Shown piece by piece: positions 36,162-48,025 of a stretch of DNA of 64,000 nt. Position 1 is the stretch's first letter; every line of letters starts with the position of its first letter. Position numbers and translations under genes: made by a program. The stretch comes from Gammaproteobacteria bacterium. Lineage in GTDB: Bacteria; Pseudomonadota; Gammaproteobacteria; Ga0077536. The stretch spans positions 1 through 64,000 of the forward strand of contig JAJFJQ010000057.1 in NCBI GenBank assembly GCA_021773835.1, given 5' to 3'. Under the pieces are notes generated by a model that was not told the origin of the DNA, ran no database searches, and was given only the letters and a program-made list of their open reading frames with translations.

Positions 36162-36632
36162 TCAGTCTGCCTGTTGACCATGTTCTGCCGTCATTGCTTC
36201 TATCGCGAATTGGCGGATTTGCCTCACCATCGCGTTCAAGCCATTGCTGCGAGTCGGAGACAGGTGGTCTTCGAGTTCGATTTGTTTAATAAACTCTGGC
36301 GGTGTTGCGATGATTTCGGCCGGACGTCGATCTGAATATACCTGCAGCATCAAGGCAATTAATCCGGACACGATGGCAGAATCACTTATCGCATCGTAGT
36401 GTAGCCGCCCGTCTCTGTTTTCAGTGACGATCCATACTTGCGACTGGCACCCTTTCAGCCGGTTTTCCTCGGTCTTTTGCTCTGCTGTGAGATCCGGCAG
36501 TTTGCGCCCCAGGTCAATGATGTATTGGTAGCGATCAGTCCAATCGTCGAACAGTGAAAAGACATCGACGATTTCCGCCTGGGTAGCAAGGATCTCTTCG
36601 GACGGCGGTAGATTTATTGACGATGACGACAT
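36162..36632 (-). CDS. sufE: SufE-family sulfur-transfer protein
   Basis: 156 residues. SufE accepts sulfane sulfur from the cysteine desulfurase SufS for Fe-S cluster assembly. The acceptor Cys is in LKGCQSQVW (~61-69), and the flanking FSLFDDWTDRYQYIIDLGRKLP helix and SDSAIVSGLIALML segment are standard. No sufS, sufB, sufC or sufD gene is adjacent; it is convergent with the HD-GYP gene. CsdE is the alternative name for the paralogue and cannot be excluded. Confidence 0.9.
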   Translation of the reverse strand: MSSSSINLPPSEEILATQAEIVDVFSLFDDWTDRYQYIIDLGRKLPDLTAEQKTEENRLKGCQSQVWIVTENRDGRLHYDAISDSAIVSGLIALMLQVYSDRRPAEIIATPPEFIKQIELEDHLSPTRSNGLNAMVRQIRQFAIEAMTAEHGQQAD

Positions 36633-36670
36633 ATTCCGACCTTGCTCACAAATACAATCATACTAGCGCC

Positions 36671-38044
36671 CTAAGTTCTCCATTCCGTACCATTTGGGCC
36701 GTCTTGGATCTGGACCCCGAGAGCGGCTAACTGATCACGTATATCATCTGCGCGAGACCAGTTTTTCTCCGCGCGTGCGGTGTCGCGCAATGCGATCAAT
36801 GTTTCAACCTGTTCTTTGTCGATGTTCTGTCCAGGGCGCCCTGCAAACCAATCGGACGGCGATTGCTGCAAGATACCAAGCTCCGCGCCGCCGGCAAGCA
36901 ATTCCGATTTGGCCTGCATTTGCTCATCCAATGCCGTAGCCGTATTGGCTCGGGTCACCGTTTCCATCAAACTCGATATGGCCAATGCGGTATTTAAATC
37001 ATCATCCATCGCGCGGTAGAACGCAGCATTGGCGAGCGGCGCCCCACTCGGCGTCACCGATTCGAGACGCTGCAGTGCACCGTACATCCGATCCAATTGA
37101 GACTTGGCCTGATCCACCAGGTCGTCATTCCAGTTTATGGGTTCACGATAACGCGCTTGTATCAGCGCCATGCGAACGGCTTCACCCGGGAACCGTTGGA
37201 GTAAATTCTCGACCAACAACACATTTCCGATTGATTTCGACATCTTCTCACTATCGATCTCAACGAAGCCATTGTGAACCCAGTATCTGGCAAAAGGGGC
37301 ACCATCATGAGAGCACACGCTCTGCGCGATTTCATTTTCGTGATGAGGAAACTTGAGATCGTTACCGCCGCCATGGATATCAATCGTTGTTCCAAGATGC
37401 TGCTCCGCCATCGCCGAACATTCGATGTGCCAACCGGGCCGACCACGGCCCCACGGACTGTCCCAGCCCGGTGCCGCATCATCGGACGGTTTCCATAATA
37501 CGAAATCCGCCGGGTCGCGCTTCCACGGCTCAACTTCAACCCGGTGTCCTGCGATCATATCCTCTAGCGTGCGCCCCGAAAGCTCGCCGTAGCGCTCGAA
37601 GGCGGGTACGTGGAATAAGGCGTGCCCTTCAGCCGCGTAGGCGTAACCGGCATCGATGAGACGCTCAATCATCGTAATGATCACCCCGATGTGATGCGTT
37701 GCACGCGGCTCGATGACAGGAGACAGGACGCCGAGACCGCGCATGTCTCGATGGTAAACCTCGATATAACGCGCCGTAATCGTCTCTATCGGCACGCCTT
37801 CGGAAAGTGCCGCCGAATTGATTTTGTCGTCGACGTCAGTGATGTTACGCGCGTAAATCACATTATCGTAATGCCGTCGCAGTACGCGAAACAACACGTC
37901 ATAGACGACGGCGGCCCGCGCATTGCCGATATGCGGTGGGTTGTACACCGTCGGTCCACAGGCATACATGGTGACGCGGCCGGGATCGAGCGGCTCGAAG
38001 CGCTCTTTGCTCCGGGTCAGCGAGTTATGGAGATACAAAGACAT
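36671..38044 (-). CDS. cysS: Cysteinyl-tRNA synthetase
   Basis: 457 residues from ATG 38044 (MSLYLHNSLTRSKERF), close to the ~461 of E. coli; the longer frame to 38137 adds a segment that does not resemble the family. Zinc and HIGH region CGPTVYNPPHIGNARA (~26-41), the HGGGNDLKFPHHENE zinc ligands, KMSKSIGN (~265-272) and the C-terminal anticodon-binding DALR-type helices are all present. It charges tRNA-Cys. It lies 38 bp upstream of sufE on the same strand, a sensible sulfur-related pairing but not proof of an operon. Confidence 0.95.
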   Translation of the reverse strand: MSLYLHNSLTRSKERFEPLDPGRVTMYACGPTVYNPPHIGNARAAVVYDVLFRVLRRHYDNVIYARNITDVDDKINSAALSEGVPIETITARYIEVYHRDMRGLGVLSPVIEPRATHHIGVIITMIERLIDAGYAYAAEGHALFHVPAFERYGELSGRTLEDMIAGHRVEVEPWKRDPADFVLWKPSDDAAPGWDSPWGRGRPGWHIECSAMAEQHLGTTIDIHGGGNDLKFPHHENEIAQSVCSHDGAPFARYWVHNGFVEIDSEKMSKSIGNVLLVENLLQRFPGEAVRMALIQARYREPINWNDDLVDQAKSQLDRMYGALQRLESVTPSGAPLANAAFYRAMDDDLNTALAISSLMETVTRANTATALDEQMQAKSELLAGGAELGILQQSPSDWFAGRPGQNIDKEQVETLIALRDTARAEKNWSRADDIRDQLAALGVQIQDGPNGTEWRT

Positions 38045-38321
38045 TTGCTGGCGATCAAGCCGGGTAGTGGCTAAACGTGGAATTATAATCGGATCGACGG
38101 ATGCAGGCACGTTCGGTGGATCCATTTCGAGAATCATCTATACCGATCTGCGAGCGCTTTGCCGACAGCGTTCTAGAAGATTTTTGCGCGGCCAATTTGC
38201 CCATGGATAAGAGCCTACAAGCCCAAATCTGGGCTATCATACGGACCCGCGCCGAAGTTACCAGACGCGAATAACCCGTCACCTGCATTGATAGGTGTCA
38301 CACGAACAAAGGAGTCCGTTT

Positions 38322-38903
38322 ATGAGTCCGTCATTTTCACGCCGCTTAAGGCTATTGGGTATCGCTCTCGTCGCATCGCTGATCAGCAATGCATCGTGGG
38401 CTGCAGACTACACCGTAGATTTAAGCCATGCGTTTATACAATTCCGTATCTCACACCTCGGCTACAGCGTGTTGGCTGGCCGCTTTAATGACTTCTCTGG
38501 AGACTTTTCCTGGGACAAGGAAAAACCTGAAGACTCAAATATTAATATCCATGTTAAGACCGCCAGCATCGACACCAACTGGGCCGAACGTGATAAGCAT
38601 ATTCGCGGAGCGGATTTCCTAGATGTCGAAAAATTTCCCGATGCGACGTTTAAAACAACCAAATTTACCGGTGATGCGTCTAGCGGCAAACTCGAAGGCG
38701 AATTGACGCTGCACGGCGTGACCAAACCAATTACGCTCGATGTACAGTCGGTCGGCGAAGGCGATGATCCTTGGGGCGGCTATCGTGCCGGTTTCCGTGC
38801 CACGACCACAATTGACCGTACGGATTTTGGGATCAGCTACGACCTCGGCCCGACGGCAAACAAAATGGAGTTCGACTTGTTCGTCGAAGGAATACGTAAG
38901 TAG
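38322..38903 (+). CDS. YceI-family periplasmic lipocalin-like protein
   Basis: 193 residues from ATG 38322, chosen for AAAGGAG nine bases upstream. Signal peptide ends at SNASWA (~27). The mature YceI fold is evident (YTVDLSHAFIQFRISHLGYSVLAGRF, DFLDVEKFPDATFKTTKF, LTLHGVTKPITLDV, DFGISYDLGPTANKMEFDLFVEGI). YceI proteins bind isoprenoid lipids such as polyprenyl compounds in a beta barrel. The gene faces a cytochrome b561 gene, a partnership seen in many Proteobacteria. Confidence 0.93.
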   Translation: MSPSFSRRLRLLGIALVASLISNASWAADYTVDLSHAFIQFRISHLGYSVLAGRFNDFSGDFSWDKEKPEDSNINIHVKTASIDTNWAERDKHIRGADFLDVEKFPDATFKTTKFTGDASSGKLEGELTLHGVTKPITLDVQSVGEGDDPWGGYRAGFRATTTIDRTDFGISYDLGPTANKMEFDLFVEGIRK

Positions 38904-38923
38904 TAATTGTTCAGCGTACTTAC

Positions 38924-39090
38924 TTGCCCCGTCATTTCGATGCATGACGAGATGACGGGGCAAGCTGACTAGATTCCGGCGTACGCCGGAATGACGATGG
39001 CGCGTATAACTGGACTGAACACCGGCATCCCTGCGCATCGCGAAATGACCGGGTAAGCTGACTAGATTCCGGCGTAGGCCGGGATCCATT
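38924..39090. repeat. Long hairpin plus two dispersed palindromic repeats between yceI and cybB
   Basis: TTGCCCCGTCATTTCG (38924-38939) pairs over 16 positions (one G-T) with 38948-38963, loop of eight bases. It is followed by AGATTCCGGCGTACGCCGGAATGACG (38971-38996). Ninety-four bases on, AGCTGACTAGATTCCGGCGTAGGCCGGGATCC repeats in part (39057-39090). The hairpin lies 20 bp past the yceI stop and could end both converging transcripts, though no T-run follows. Confidence 0.78.
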
Positions 39091-39169
39091 GTGACTACAA
39101 AGGCTCCCAATTGCTTGGCATCAATGACTGCTACCGAACTGCGGCCGATCGGCGAGTCTGCCACACCAA

Positions 39170-39715
39170 CTATCGCCAAATCATCCTTGCCAACGTCCCA
39201 TCTCGGTCAATCAACTGATGTTTGATCGCCGCACCGGCATGACCCAACACCAGAAAACCGATGCCGTAGGCAATGTAGAAATGCAGATCAATGGCGAAGT
39301 CACGGACCTCTTCATTTTTGTCGAACAGCGCCGGTACGTCGAATAAGCCAAAGAAGGACACGGGCTTACCGGCCGAGGTCGAAATCAAATAGCCTGACAC
39401 GGGGATCGCCACCATTAGAAGCATCAGGATGTGATGCATGGCATGTGCCGCAACGCGTTGCCAGGATGGCATGCTCGCGACCTCGGCAGGTGACGGCGAG
39501 ACAATCTTCCAGATGAACAGGACCAGCGCGAGTCCCAACACCAACATACCGTGGGCCTTATGGAACGCCAGCGACTGGTTATACCATTTGTCGAAGTAGG
39601 TCAGGTCCACCATATACCAACCCAACCAGATTAAGCCGATTATCGACAAGGCGATCACCCAGTGAAGCAGCTTGCTTACCAGGCCGTAGTGCGTCGCTGA
39701 GTTCGTTAAGCGCAT
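39170..39715 (-). CDS. cybB: Cytochrome b561
   Basis: 181 residues with four membrane helices. Haem-ligand histidines are visible in helices 1 (SKLLHWVIAL), 2 (AFHKAHGMLVLG), 3 (HAMHHILMLLM) and 4 (LHFYIAYGIGFLVLGHAGAAIKH, split as DLHFYI and GHAGAA). It belongs to the Ni-hydrogenase/CybB-type b561 family and moves electrons from quinol, possibly as a superoxide:quinone oxidoreductase. It is convergent with yceI, with which such genes are often clustered. Confidence 0.9.
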   Translation of the reverse strand: MRLTNSATHYGLVSKLLHWVIALSIIGLIWLGWYMVDLTYFDKWYNQSLAFHKAHGMLVLGLALVLFIWKIVSPSPAEVASMPSWQRVAAHAMHHILMLLMVAIPVSGYLISTSAGKPVSFFGLFDVPALFDKNEEVRDFAIDLHFYIAYGIGFLVLGHAGAAIKHQLIDRDGTLARMIWR

Positions 39716-39753
39716 CGCAGCCGTTTTAGATTAAGGCCGGGGCCCCTCTTCCA

Positions 39754-41211
39754 CTAGTATCGATAGTGATCCGGCTTGTACGGCCCCTCAGGCGACACGC
39801 CAAGGTATTTACCTTGTTTTTTGCTGAGGACGTCTAATTTAACGTTCAGTTTACCAAGATGCAGCCGCGCAACTTTTTCATCGAGCAATTTAGGGATCGT
39901 ATAGACACCGATGGGGTAATCGTCAACGTTATTGAACATTTCTATCTGCGCGATAGTCTGGTTGGTAAAGCTATTCGACATCACGAAACTCGGATGGCCT
40001 GTTGCGCAACCGAGATTGACGAGTCTGCCTTCGGCCAACACCATGATGTGTTTACCATTTGGAAAGGTCACACGATGGACCTGCGGCTTGATCTCCAACC
40101 ATTTGTATTTTTTGATCGCCTCGATTTGGATTTCGCTGTCGAAATGTCCGATATTGCAGACAATGGCAAGATTCTTCATTTGTCGCATGTGGCGCTCGGT
40201 TATAACGTCACAGCAGCCAGTGGTGGTGACAAAGACATCGCCGATTTTGCAGGCTTCGTTCATCGTCATCACTTCATAACCTTCCATCGATGCCTGTAGT
40301 GCACAGATCGGGTCGATTTCAGTGACGATCACGCGGGCGCCCTGCCCTACCAGCGATTGGCAACAACCTTTGCCGACATCACCGTATCCAGCGACGATCG
40401 CCACTTTGCCCGACAGCATGACGTCGGTTGCACGAAAAATCGCATCGACCAGTGAGTGGCGGCAGCCATAAAGATTATCGAACTTCGATTTCGTTACCGA
40501 ATCATTGACGTTCATCGCGGGGAATAACAGCTCGCCCTTGGCCGCAATTTGATACAGCCGATGCACGCCAGTCGTCGTCTCTTCAGTTACCCCGCGGATT
40601 TCAGGAGCTATTCGGTGGAATCGCTGCGGATCGCGCTTCAACGATTTCTTCAGCTGTTTGTATAAGGCCTGCTCCTCGGGATTGTCCGGCATTTTGTCGA
40701 GGATCGATGGGTTCTCTTCCGCTTTGTAGCCGAGCTGTACGAACATCGTGGCATCGCCGCCGTCGTCGAGGATCATGTTGGGTCCTTTGCCATTGCCCCA
40801 ATCTAGGATCCGGTCGGTGTACTCCCAATATTGTTCGACCGACTCACCTTTGACCGCGAATACGGGGGTGCCGCCTTTGGCGATCGCAGCAGCAGCGTGG
40901 TCCTGCGTTGAAAAAATATTGCAGCTCGCCCAGCGGACTTTCGCGCCGAGTGCTTCGAGCGTCTCAATGAGCACCGCGGTCTGGATAGTCATGTGCAAGG
41001 ATCCGGTGATCCGTGCACCCTTGAGTGGTTTTGATTTGCCAAATTCCGTGCGCATCGCCATGAGTCCCGGCATTTCCTGCTCAGCGAGATCAATTTCCTT
41101 ACGCCCGAATCCCGCGAGCGAGATATCCTTTACGACATAATCCGGTGCCTTTTTGACTTTGGTGGTACGTTTACTGCCGGCCGTTGTACGCATTGACTTT
41201 ACACTGCTCAC
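39754..41211 (-). CDS. ahcY: Adenosylhomocysteinase (SAH hydrolase)
   Basis: 485 residues from GTG 41211, preferred because GAGGGAAG lies six bases upstream; upstream starts at 41226 and 41229 lack a site. It splits S-adenosylhomocysteine to adenosine and homocysteine with bound NAD+. Motifs: [49 protein letters not shown], and the NAD loop [11 protein letters not shown]. The C-terminus [28 protein letters not shown] ends in the conserved PDHYRY. The gene follows metK by about 65 bp and completes the methyl cycle with it. Confidence 0.96.
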   Translation of the reverse strand: MSSVKSMRTTAGSKRTTKVKKAPDYVVKDISLAGFGRKEIDLAEQEMPGLMAMRTEFGKSKPLKGARITGSLHMTIQTAVLIETLEALGAKVRWASCNIFSTQDHAAAAIAKGGTPVFAVKGESVEQYWEYTDRILDWGNGKGPNMILDDGGDATMFVQLGYKAEENPSILDKMPDNPEEQALYKQLKKSLKRDPQRFHRIAPEIRGVTEETTTGVHRLYQIAAKGELLFPAMNVNDSVTKSKFDNLYGCRHSLVDAIFRATDVMLSGKVAIVAGYGDVGKGCCQSLVGQGARVIVTEIDPICALQASMEGYEVMTMNEACKIGDVFVTTTGCCDVITERHMRQMKNLAIVCNIGHFDSEIQIEAIKKYKWLEIKPQVHRVTFPNGKHIMVLAEGRLVNLGCATGHPSFVMSNSFTNQTIAQIEMFNNVDDYPIGVYTIPKLLDEKVARLHLGKLNVKLDVLSKKQGKYLGVSPEGPYKPDHYRY

Positions 41212-41276
41212 GATTTCTTCCCTCATCACATATGGCTAATTAAAAGCGCTCGAATTTGGTCGTCACGTCAGTTGAG

Positions 41277-42443
41277 TTAGCTCATGGCTGATTTCAACGC
41301 GTCGACCAGATCGGTTTTTTCCCATGTAAATCCACCATCCGCCTCGGGCTCGCGGCCGAAATGGCCATACGCGGCTGTCCGCTCGTAGATTGGATTACTC
41401 AGTTTTAGATGTTCTCGAATACCGCGCGGACTTAGATTCATGACCTCTTGCAGCGCGACTTCGAGCTTCATCTCATCGACGTTGCCCTGGCCATGCAAAT
41501 CAACGTATACCGACAAAGGTTTGGCGACACCAATGGCGTACGACAACTGGATGGTGCAGCGCTCGCTTAGACCCGCAGCAACGACGTTTTTGGCCAAATA
41601 GCGAGCAGCATATGCCGCCGAGCGATCGACCTTGGTCGGATCCTTTCCGGAGAACGCACCGCCGCCGTGAGGTGCCGCGCCGCCGTAGGTATCGACGATA
41701 ATTTTGCGACCGGTTAGACCGGCATCTCCATCGGGACCGCCAATCACAAAACGTCCAGTCGGATTAACGTAAAACTCACCGTCGTCACACATCCAACCGT
41801 CCGGCAACGCCTTGATAACGTACGGCCGAACGATCTCTCGAACGTCTTCCTGAGAGAGTGATTCGTCATGTTGTGTCGATACAACCACCGAGGTTGCGCG
41901 CACCGGCTTGCCATTTTCATAGCTAAGCGTGACCTGGCTTTTGGCATCCGGACCGAGTCCCTGTTCGGTGCCGTTGTGCCGCACGGTAGCAAGGTCATGC
42001 AGGATCCGGTGCGAATAGTGGATTGGCGCGGGCATCAGCGCGTCTGTTTCGGTACAGGCAAAGCCGAACATAATGCCCTGGTCCCCCGCACCTTCATCCT
42101 TGTCGCCCGACGAATCTACGCCTTGCGCGATGTCAACAGACTGCTTATGCAGATGACATTCGACCTCGGCATTTTTCCAATGAAAGCCCGCTTGCTCGTA
42201 GCCGATATCTTTCACGGCAGCGCGCGCGGCTTCGATTATTTGCTCGTGGGTAACGGAGTCCGGTCCACGTACTTCACCCGCGATGACGATCCGATTTGTT
42301 GTCGTCAACGTTTCCGCCGCCACTCGTGACAAGGGATCGGCGCGTAGGAATTGATCGACCACGGCATCCGAAATTCGGTCGCAAACTTTATCCGGATGAC
42401 CTTCCGATACCGATTCACTCGTAAACAAATAATTTGAACGCAC
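41277..42443 (-). CDS. metK: S-adenosylmethionine synthetase
   Basis: 388 residues from GTG 42443, preceded by GGAGGA nine bases upstream. It makes AdoMet from methionine and ATP. Signatures [16 protein letters not shown], the [12 protein letters not shown] loop (~115-126) and the [17 protein letters not shown]-loop-like segment are all present. Upstream of it (42444-42580) a short stem GGCATAATGTGCC is seen but no known SAM or SAH riboswitch was recognised. It is followed by ahcY. Confidence 0.96.
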   Translation of the reverse strand: MRSNYLFTSESVSEGHPDKVCDRISDAVVDQFLRADPLSRVAAETLTTTNRIVIAGEVRGPDSVTHEQIIEAARAAVKDIGYEQAGFHWKNAEVECHLHKQSVDIAQGVDSSGDKDEGAGDQGIMFGFACTETDALMPAPIHYSHRILHDLATVRHNGTEQGLGPDAKSQVTLSYENGKPVRATSVVVSTQHDESLSQEDVREIVRPYVIKALPDGWMCDDGEFYVNPTGRFVIGGPDGDAGLTGRKIIVDTYGGAAPHGGGAFSGKDPTKVDRSAAYAARYLAKNVVAAGLSERCTIQLSYAIGVAKPLSVYVDLHGQGNVDEMKLEVALQEVMNLSPRGIREHLKLSNPIYERTAAYGHFGREPEADGGFTWEKTDLVDALKSAMS

Positions 42444-42580
42444 GCAACATCCTCCACAGGGGTTCAGCGAAAATAAAGCGGCACATTATGCCGTAATTTG
42501 AGATGAATTGCGCCGCTTATTAGGCCCTAAATGCAGCTAAATTGAAGTAATGTCTCAGAATTGATGCCGCCCTGGGCCGA

Positions 42581-44673
<2,093 letters not shown>

Positions 44674-44697
44674 TGGCGATAATAGATCCGTAACCGT

Positions 44698-45366
44698 CTA
44701 TCCGGTGGCACCGGGATAACGCTGTTTTAGCCCCGCGTAGACCAATGCCTGAAATTCGGCGTCGTCGGCATCGAGCGCCGCCAAAATCTCGACCAAATGT
44801 TCATTATCTTCACGCTGGTCCCACGTCTTCACGTAGCTACCATCGCGGTAGCCATGGTCCTGACGAAAAAAATTCAAGGTGTTCTTACCCACGTAAGCGC
44901 GATAAAGATCGTCGAATTCGCGACCAAGGTCTTTGAGTAATGACGGCACGATAGCGACCAAGAATTCTTGTTCGCTTAATGCAAAACTGGCTAGCCGTTC
45001 CACATCCTGAAGGAAGCCTCTCGAAGGCTGCGGCGCCAGCCACTCGTCGACAATGCGAGTCGCGGCATGCGAGTGATTCCTATCTGGTGCAATCCGTATG
45101 CTCAGCCCAAAATGCCAAATATCGACGATCTCCAACATGGCCTGCTCCACATCCTTGTTTGAGTCTTTCCACCATTTCCATCCGCCGTAATGATCCATCA
45201 GCTCTGCGCACTCGATCCAAATCGCGCGATACCACTGTCGCTGACGATCTATCCAATCACGGTCGACACGGCTGTTCATACTGTCCTGCATTTCAAGCAT
45301 CACGACAGTTTTGCCGACCATCAACGCGCGCGTCGCATCGCTCGCTTCTACATTTTGTTCTGCCAT
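44698..45366 (-). CDS. Dimeric dUTP diphosphatase (all-alpha NTPase)
   Basis: 222 residues. The all-alpha dUTPase type is recognised from IECAELMDHYGGWKWWKDSNKDVEQAMLEIVDIWHFGLS (split: ECAEL...WKWWK...EIVDIWH), which holds the acidic Mg2+-binding motifs ExxxE and ExxD. It hydrolyses dUTP to dUMP and keeps uracil out of DNA. This type is better known from phages, trypanosomes and some Proteobacteria than the trimeric Dut. A C-terminal YRAYVGKNTLNFFRQDHGYRDGSYVK stretch is also typical. It is convergent with trxB and has an AUG with no clear ribosome site. Confidence 0.85.
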   Translation of the reverse strand: MAEQNVEASDATRALMVGKTVVMLEMQDSMNSRVDRDWIDRQRQWYRAIWIECAELMDHYGGWKWWKDSNKDVEQAMLEIVDIWHFGLSIRIAPDRNHSHAATRIVDEWLAPQPSRGFLQDVERLASFALSEQEFLVAIVPSLLKDLGREFDDLYRAYVGKNTLNFFRQDHGYRDGSYVKTWDQREDNEHLVEILAALDADDAEFQALVYAGLKQRYPGATG

Positions 45367-45537
45367 TACTGGAACCGCCGCCGAGTTTGGATAAAGTTCG
45401 CGCCGGGCTGAAGACTATCACTGATGCGCGTGTTTCTCACACCTGGTATAGCAAGATCCAGCGCTCGGGACGGCGTCTGTTATTACCAAACAAAGGCACC
45501 GGGGAAACGCTACCGCTTTGATGCCGGTTGTTGCGGA

Positions 45538-47484
45538 TTATAAATTCTCGAGAAATTCGACAACCTGCTCGAGATTGTTCGTCCGCGTCATCGCCGGCAA
45601 GGATTCAAGAAACGGTCTTCCGTAGGATTTCGTTTCAAGCCGCGGGTCGCACAAGACTAAAACGCCGTAATCGTTTTGGTCACGGATCAAGCGTCCGGCA
45701 CCTTGTTTTAGTGCGATCACGGCTTCCGGAACTTGGTACTCAAAAAATGGATTCCCGCCCGCGGCCTTAAGCGCCGAAATGCGCGCGCGCGTGACCGGGT
45801 CGTCGGGTGGCGCAAACGGTAGCTTGTCGATGATCACACACGACAATCCAGCCCCACGGACATCGATTCCTTGCCAAAAGGTAGCCGTGCCAAGCAGTAC
45901 AGCATTGCCGATCTCCTCAAACTGTTTGAGCAACTCGGCGCGCGGCGCCTCGCCTTGCACCAATAGTGGAAATTCGGTCTTGCCCCGCAACTGCGCCGCG
46001 CAGGCATCCAGCGCCTTGTAACTGGTGAACAGCATGAAGGTCCGCCCACGGCAGGCATTTATCACGGGTACAGCCAATTCAACTATCGCGTCCAGATAGG
46101 CTGGATCTCGTGGTTCCGCTTGGATCCGGGGCAAATACATAAAGGCTTGCTCGGCATAGTTGAAAGGACTGTCCCAACAACCTTCAGTTGGATCATCGAT
46201 GCCGAGTTCCCGTTTAAAATGGGTGAAATCTCCGCCGACTGATAAGGTCGCGGAGGTGAATATCCAAGCGGCAGAATACGCTTGTGTCATCGCCTGGAAC
46301 GGGTCTGCAATCGATACCGGCGTGGCATGCAAGGTCGCCCCGCGCGCGGTTGTTTCGAACCACCGGATCCACTGAAAATCCGAATCCTCCTCGCCACCGA
46401 GGAATAATGCCAAGCGCGCGCCGAAGCGCAATGCCCGGTTGTAGCAGTTCTCAGAATTCGGCCCCCTATCGCTCGCAATCTCAAGCTGATCGTTGAGTTC
46501 CTGCAGAGCACCAACGGCATGTTCAAAGTCGTCCTGAACATTTCCGGCCGCGGCGAGTTGTGACCAATCACCACGCTGTCCGCAACGCCGCAAACTATGC
46601 GCCAGGTTTGAAGCGACCGCTTCGAGTTCGCGTGCGGCATCGCGCAATGACGGCATATCGCCGGCCTCATCGTCGCATGCAGCCAAGGTATCGCGACACA
46701 GATCGCGTAACTGGTGCGTGCTCAATGAGGAACCGAAAAACTTCGATGCAACATCTGGAATTTGATGTGCTTCATCGAGTACCACCGCCTCGGCGGTGGG
46801 CAGTAATTCAGCAAAGCCCTCTTCGCGTAAGGCCATATCGGCAAACAGCAAATGGTGGTTAACCACCACCACATCGGCGCTCGCCGCATCGCGTCTGGCC
46901 TTGACGACAAAGCAGTCATCAAAGAAGTCACACGCGGTGCCGAGGCAATTATCGACCGTTGAGGTAACGCTCGGCCAGATAGACGCGTCGTCCGGCAGAT
47001 CCGCGGCAGTTGCGATATCGCCCCGCACGGTGTCACGTGCCCAAGCGCTGAGATAGGCAAGGTGGTTTTGATCGATCGGCGCCAATTCACGCGACCCGTG
47101 TGCCTGCTCCAATCGATGCAAACAAAGATAGTTCGCGCGCCCTTTCAGTAGCGCAACCGACACGTTGATATCCAGTGCCGCTTGCACCAATGGAATGTCG
47201 CGTTCATATAGCTGGTCTTGTAAGGTTTTGGTTGCCGTTGAGATTATCGTCTTACGATGCGAGTCGAGACAGGGCACGAGATAGGCCAGCGTTTTTCCGG
47301 TACCGGTACCGGCCTCACAGAGTAAGGTGCCACTATTGCTGAGCACGTCCTCGATCATGGCCGCCATCGCTTGCTGTTGCGGGCGAGCGCTAAAACCCTG
47401 GAGCATCTGTGCGATTGGACCGTCACTACCCAGCAGAAACGTCGCGCGGGTACTAACGGCTGGCTCGCTACGGGCCGGCGTCAT
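45538..47484 (-). CDS. yoaA: YoaA/DinG-type Fe-S DNA helicase
   Basis: 648 residues, XPD-like superfamily 2 helicase. Walker A EAGTGTGKTLAYLVP (~57-71), an Fe-S cluster region with four cysteines (LCLHRLEQA, then NCLGTACDFFDDCF), DEAH box VLDEAHQI, and motif VI QGAGRLIRDQNDYGVLVLCDPR. It unwinds damaged replication or transcription intermediates 5' to 3'. YoaA is the closer match than DinG by length (E. coli YoaA 636). The 3' end of the upstream hypothetical gene overlaps its start by 17 bp, so they are coupled. Confidence 0.92.
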   Translation of the reverse strand: MTPARSEPAVSTRATFLLGSDGPIAQMLQGFSARPQQQAMAAMIEDVLSNSGTLLCEAGTGTGKTLAYLVPCLDSHRKTIISTATKTLQDQLYERDIPLVQAALDINVSVALLKGRANYLCLHRLEQAHGSRELAPIDQNHLAYLSAWARDTVRGDIATAADLPDDASIWPSVTSTVDNCLGTACDFFDDCFVVKARRDAASADVVVVNHHLLFADMALREEGFAELLPTAEAVVLDEAHQIPDVASKFFGSSLSTHQLRDLCRDTLAACDDEAGDMPSLRDAARELEAVASNLAHSLRRCGQRGDWSQLAAAGNVQDDFEHAVGALQELNDQLEIASDRGPNSENCYNRALRFGARLALFLGGEEDSDFQWIRWFETTARGATLHATPVSIADPFQAMTQAYSAAWIFTSATLSVGGDFTHFKRELGIDDPTEGCWDSPFNYAEQAFMYLPRIQAEPRDPAYLDAIVELAVPVINACRGRTFMLFTSYKALDACAAQLRGKTEFPLLVQGEAPRAELLKQFEEIGNAVLLGTATFWQGIDVRGAGLSCVIIDKLPFAPPDDPVTRARISALKAAGGNPFFEYQVPEAVIALKQGAGRLIRDQNDYGVLVLCDPRLETKSYGRPFLESLPAMTRTNNLEQVVEFLENL

Positions 47485-47950
47485 TCGGATCCGGCGTCCA
47501 CACGAGCTCAGCGATAATTTTGAATTGAGCCACCGTCATTGCACCGCGTTTATTCTGGCTCTTGTTTTCCAGCGCCGATTCCACCGTGGCGCGCGGTGCT
47601 TGGTAGATCTCCAGCGGCTCATAGTTCTCGTCCATCAACACCACCACCAGCTCCTGCCAAGCTTGATCGAGTTTCAGTTGGCCGAGTCGGGATCGATCCT
47701 TAGCCTCATTAAAGACGACCCGTCCCTTAATCTGTACACCGATAAGTCCATCGGCGGTCGGACGCAGCGCATCACAACCGGCGATCGGCTGTTCCGGGGC
47801 CTTGAGGTCTAACAGACGGATCGCGTCGTTCACCGCAATTTCGCCGCTGAGCGGTAGGGTCTTACCCGTGGCACGGCGGTAATCTGCAGCCAAACGCCGC
47901 GCTTCGGCAGTAAGCTTGTCCACGGAATATGGCTCAGAGTTTGACACCAT
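47468..47950 (-). CDS. Hypothetical protein coupled to yoaA
   Basis: 160 residues, not recognised to a named family. It is soluble with no signal peptide. The N-terminal half is helical (SVDKLTAEARRLAADYRRATGK) and the middle holds a beta-rich segment (GVQIKGRVVFNEAKDRSRLGQLKLDQAWQELVVVLMD) that loosely suggests a restriction-endonuclease-like or DUF-type fold with an IKGR...E pattern. The last ~12 residues overlap the yoaA start, suggesting joint expression. Any nuclease or DNA-repair role is inference from context only. Confidence 0.7.
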   Translation of the reverse strand: MVSNSEPYSVDKLTAEARRLAADYRRATGKTLPLSGEIAVNDAIRLLDLKAPEQPIAGCDALRPTADGLIGVQIKGRVVFNEAKDRSRLGQLKLDQAWQELVVVLMDENYEPLEIYQAPRATVESALENKSQNKRGAMTVAQFKIIAELVWTPDPNDAGP

Positions 47951-48025
47951 GTCTTCCTCAAAACGTTATATTAAACATGAAATATACTTCATAACTATAT
48001 GATTTTATTTGATTGATGCCAAGCA

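Noticed and set aside
41868-42329. 153-codon plus-strand ORF inside metK
   Set aside because: Shadow frame of metK.
42444-42580. SAM or SAH riboswitch before metK/ahcY
   Set aside because: Only one short stem is present; none of the conserved riboswitch cores was found by eye.
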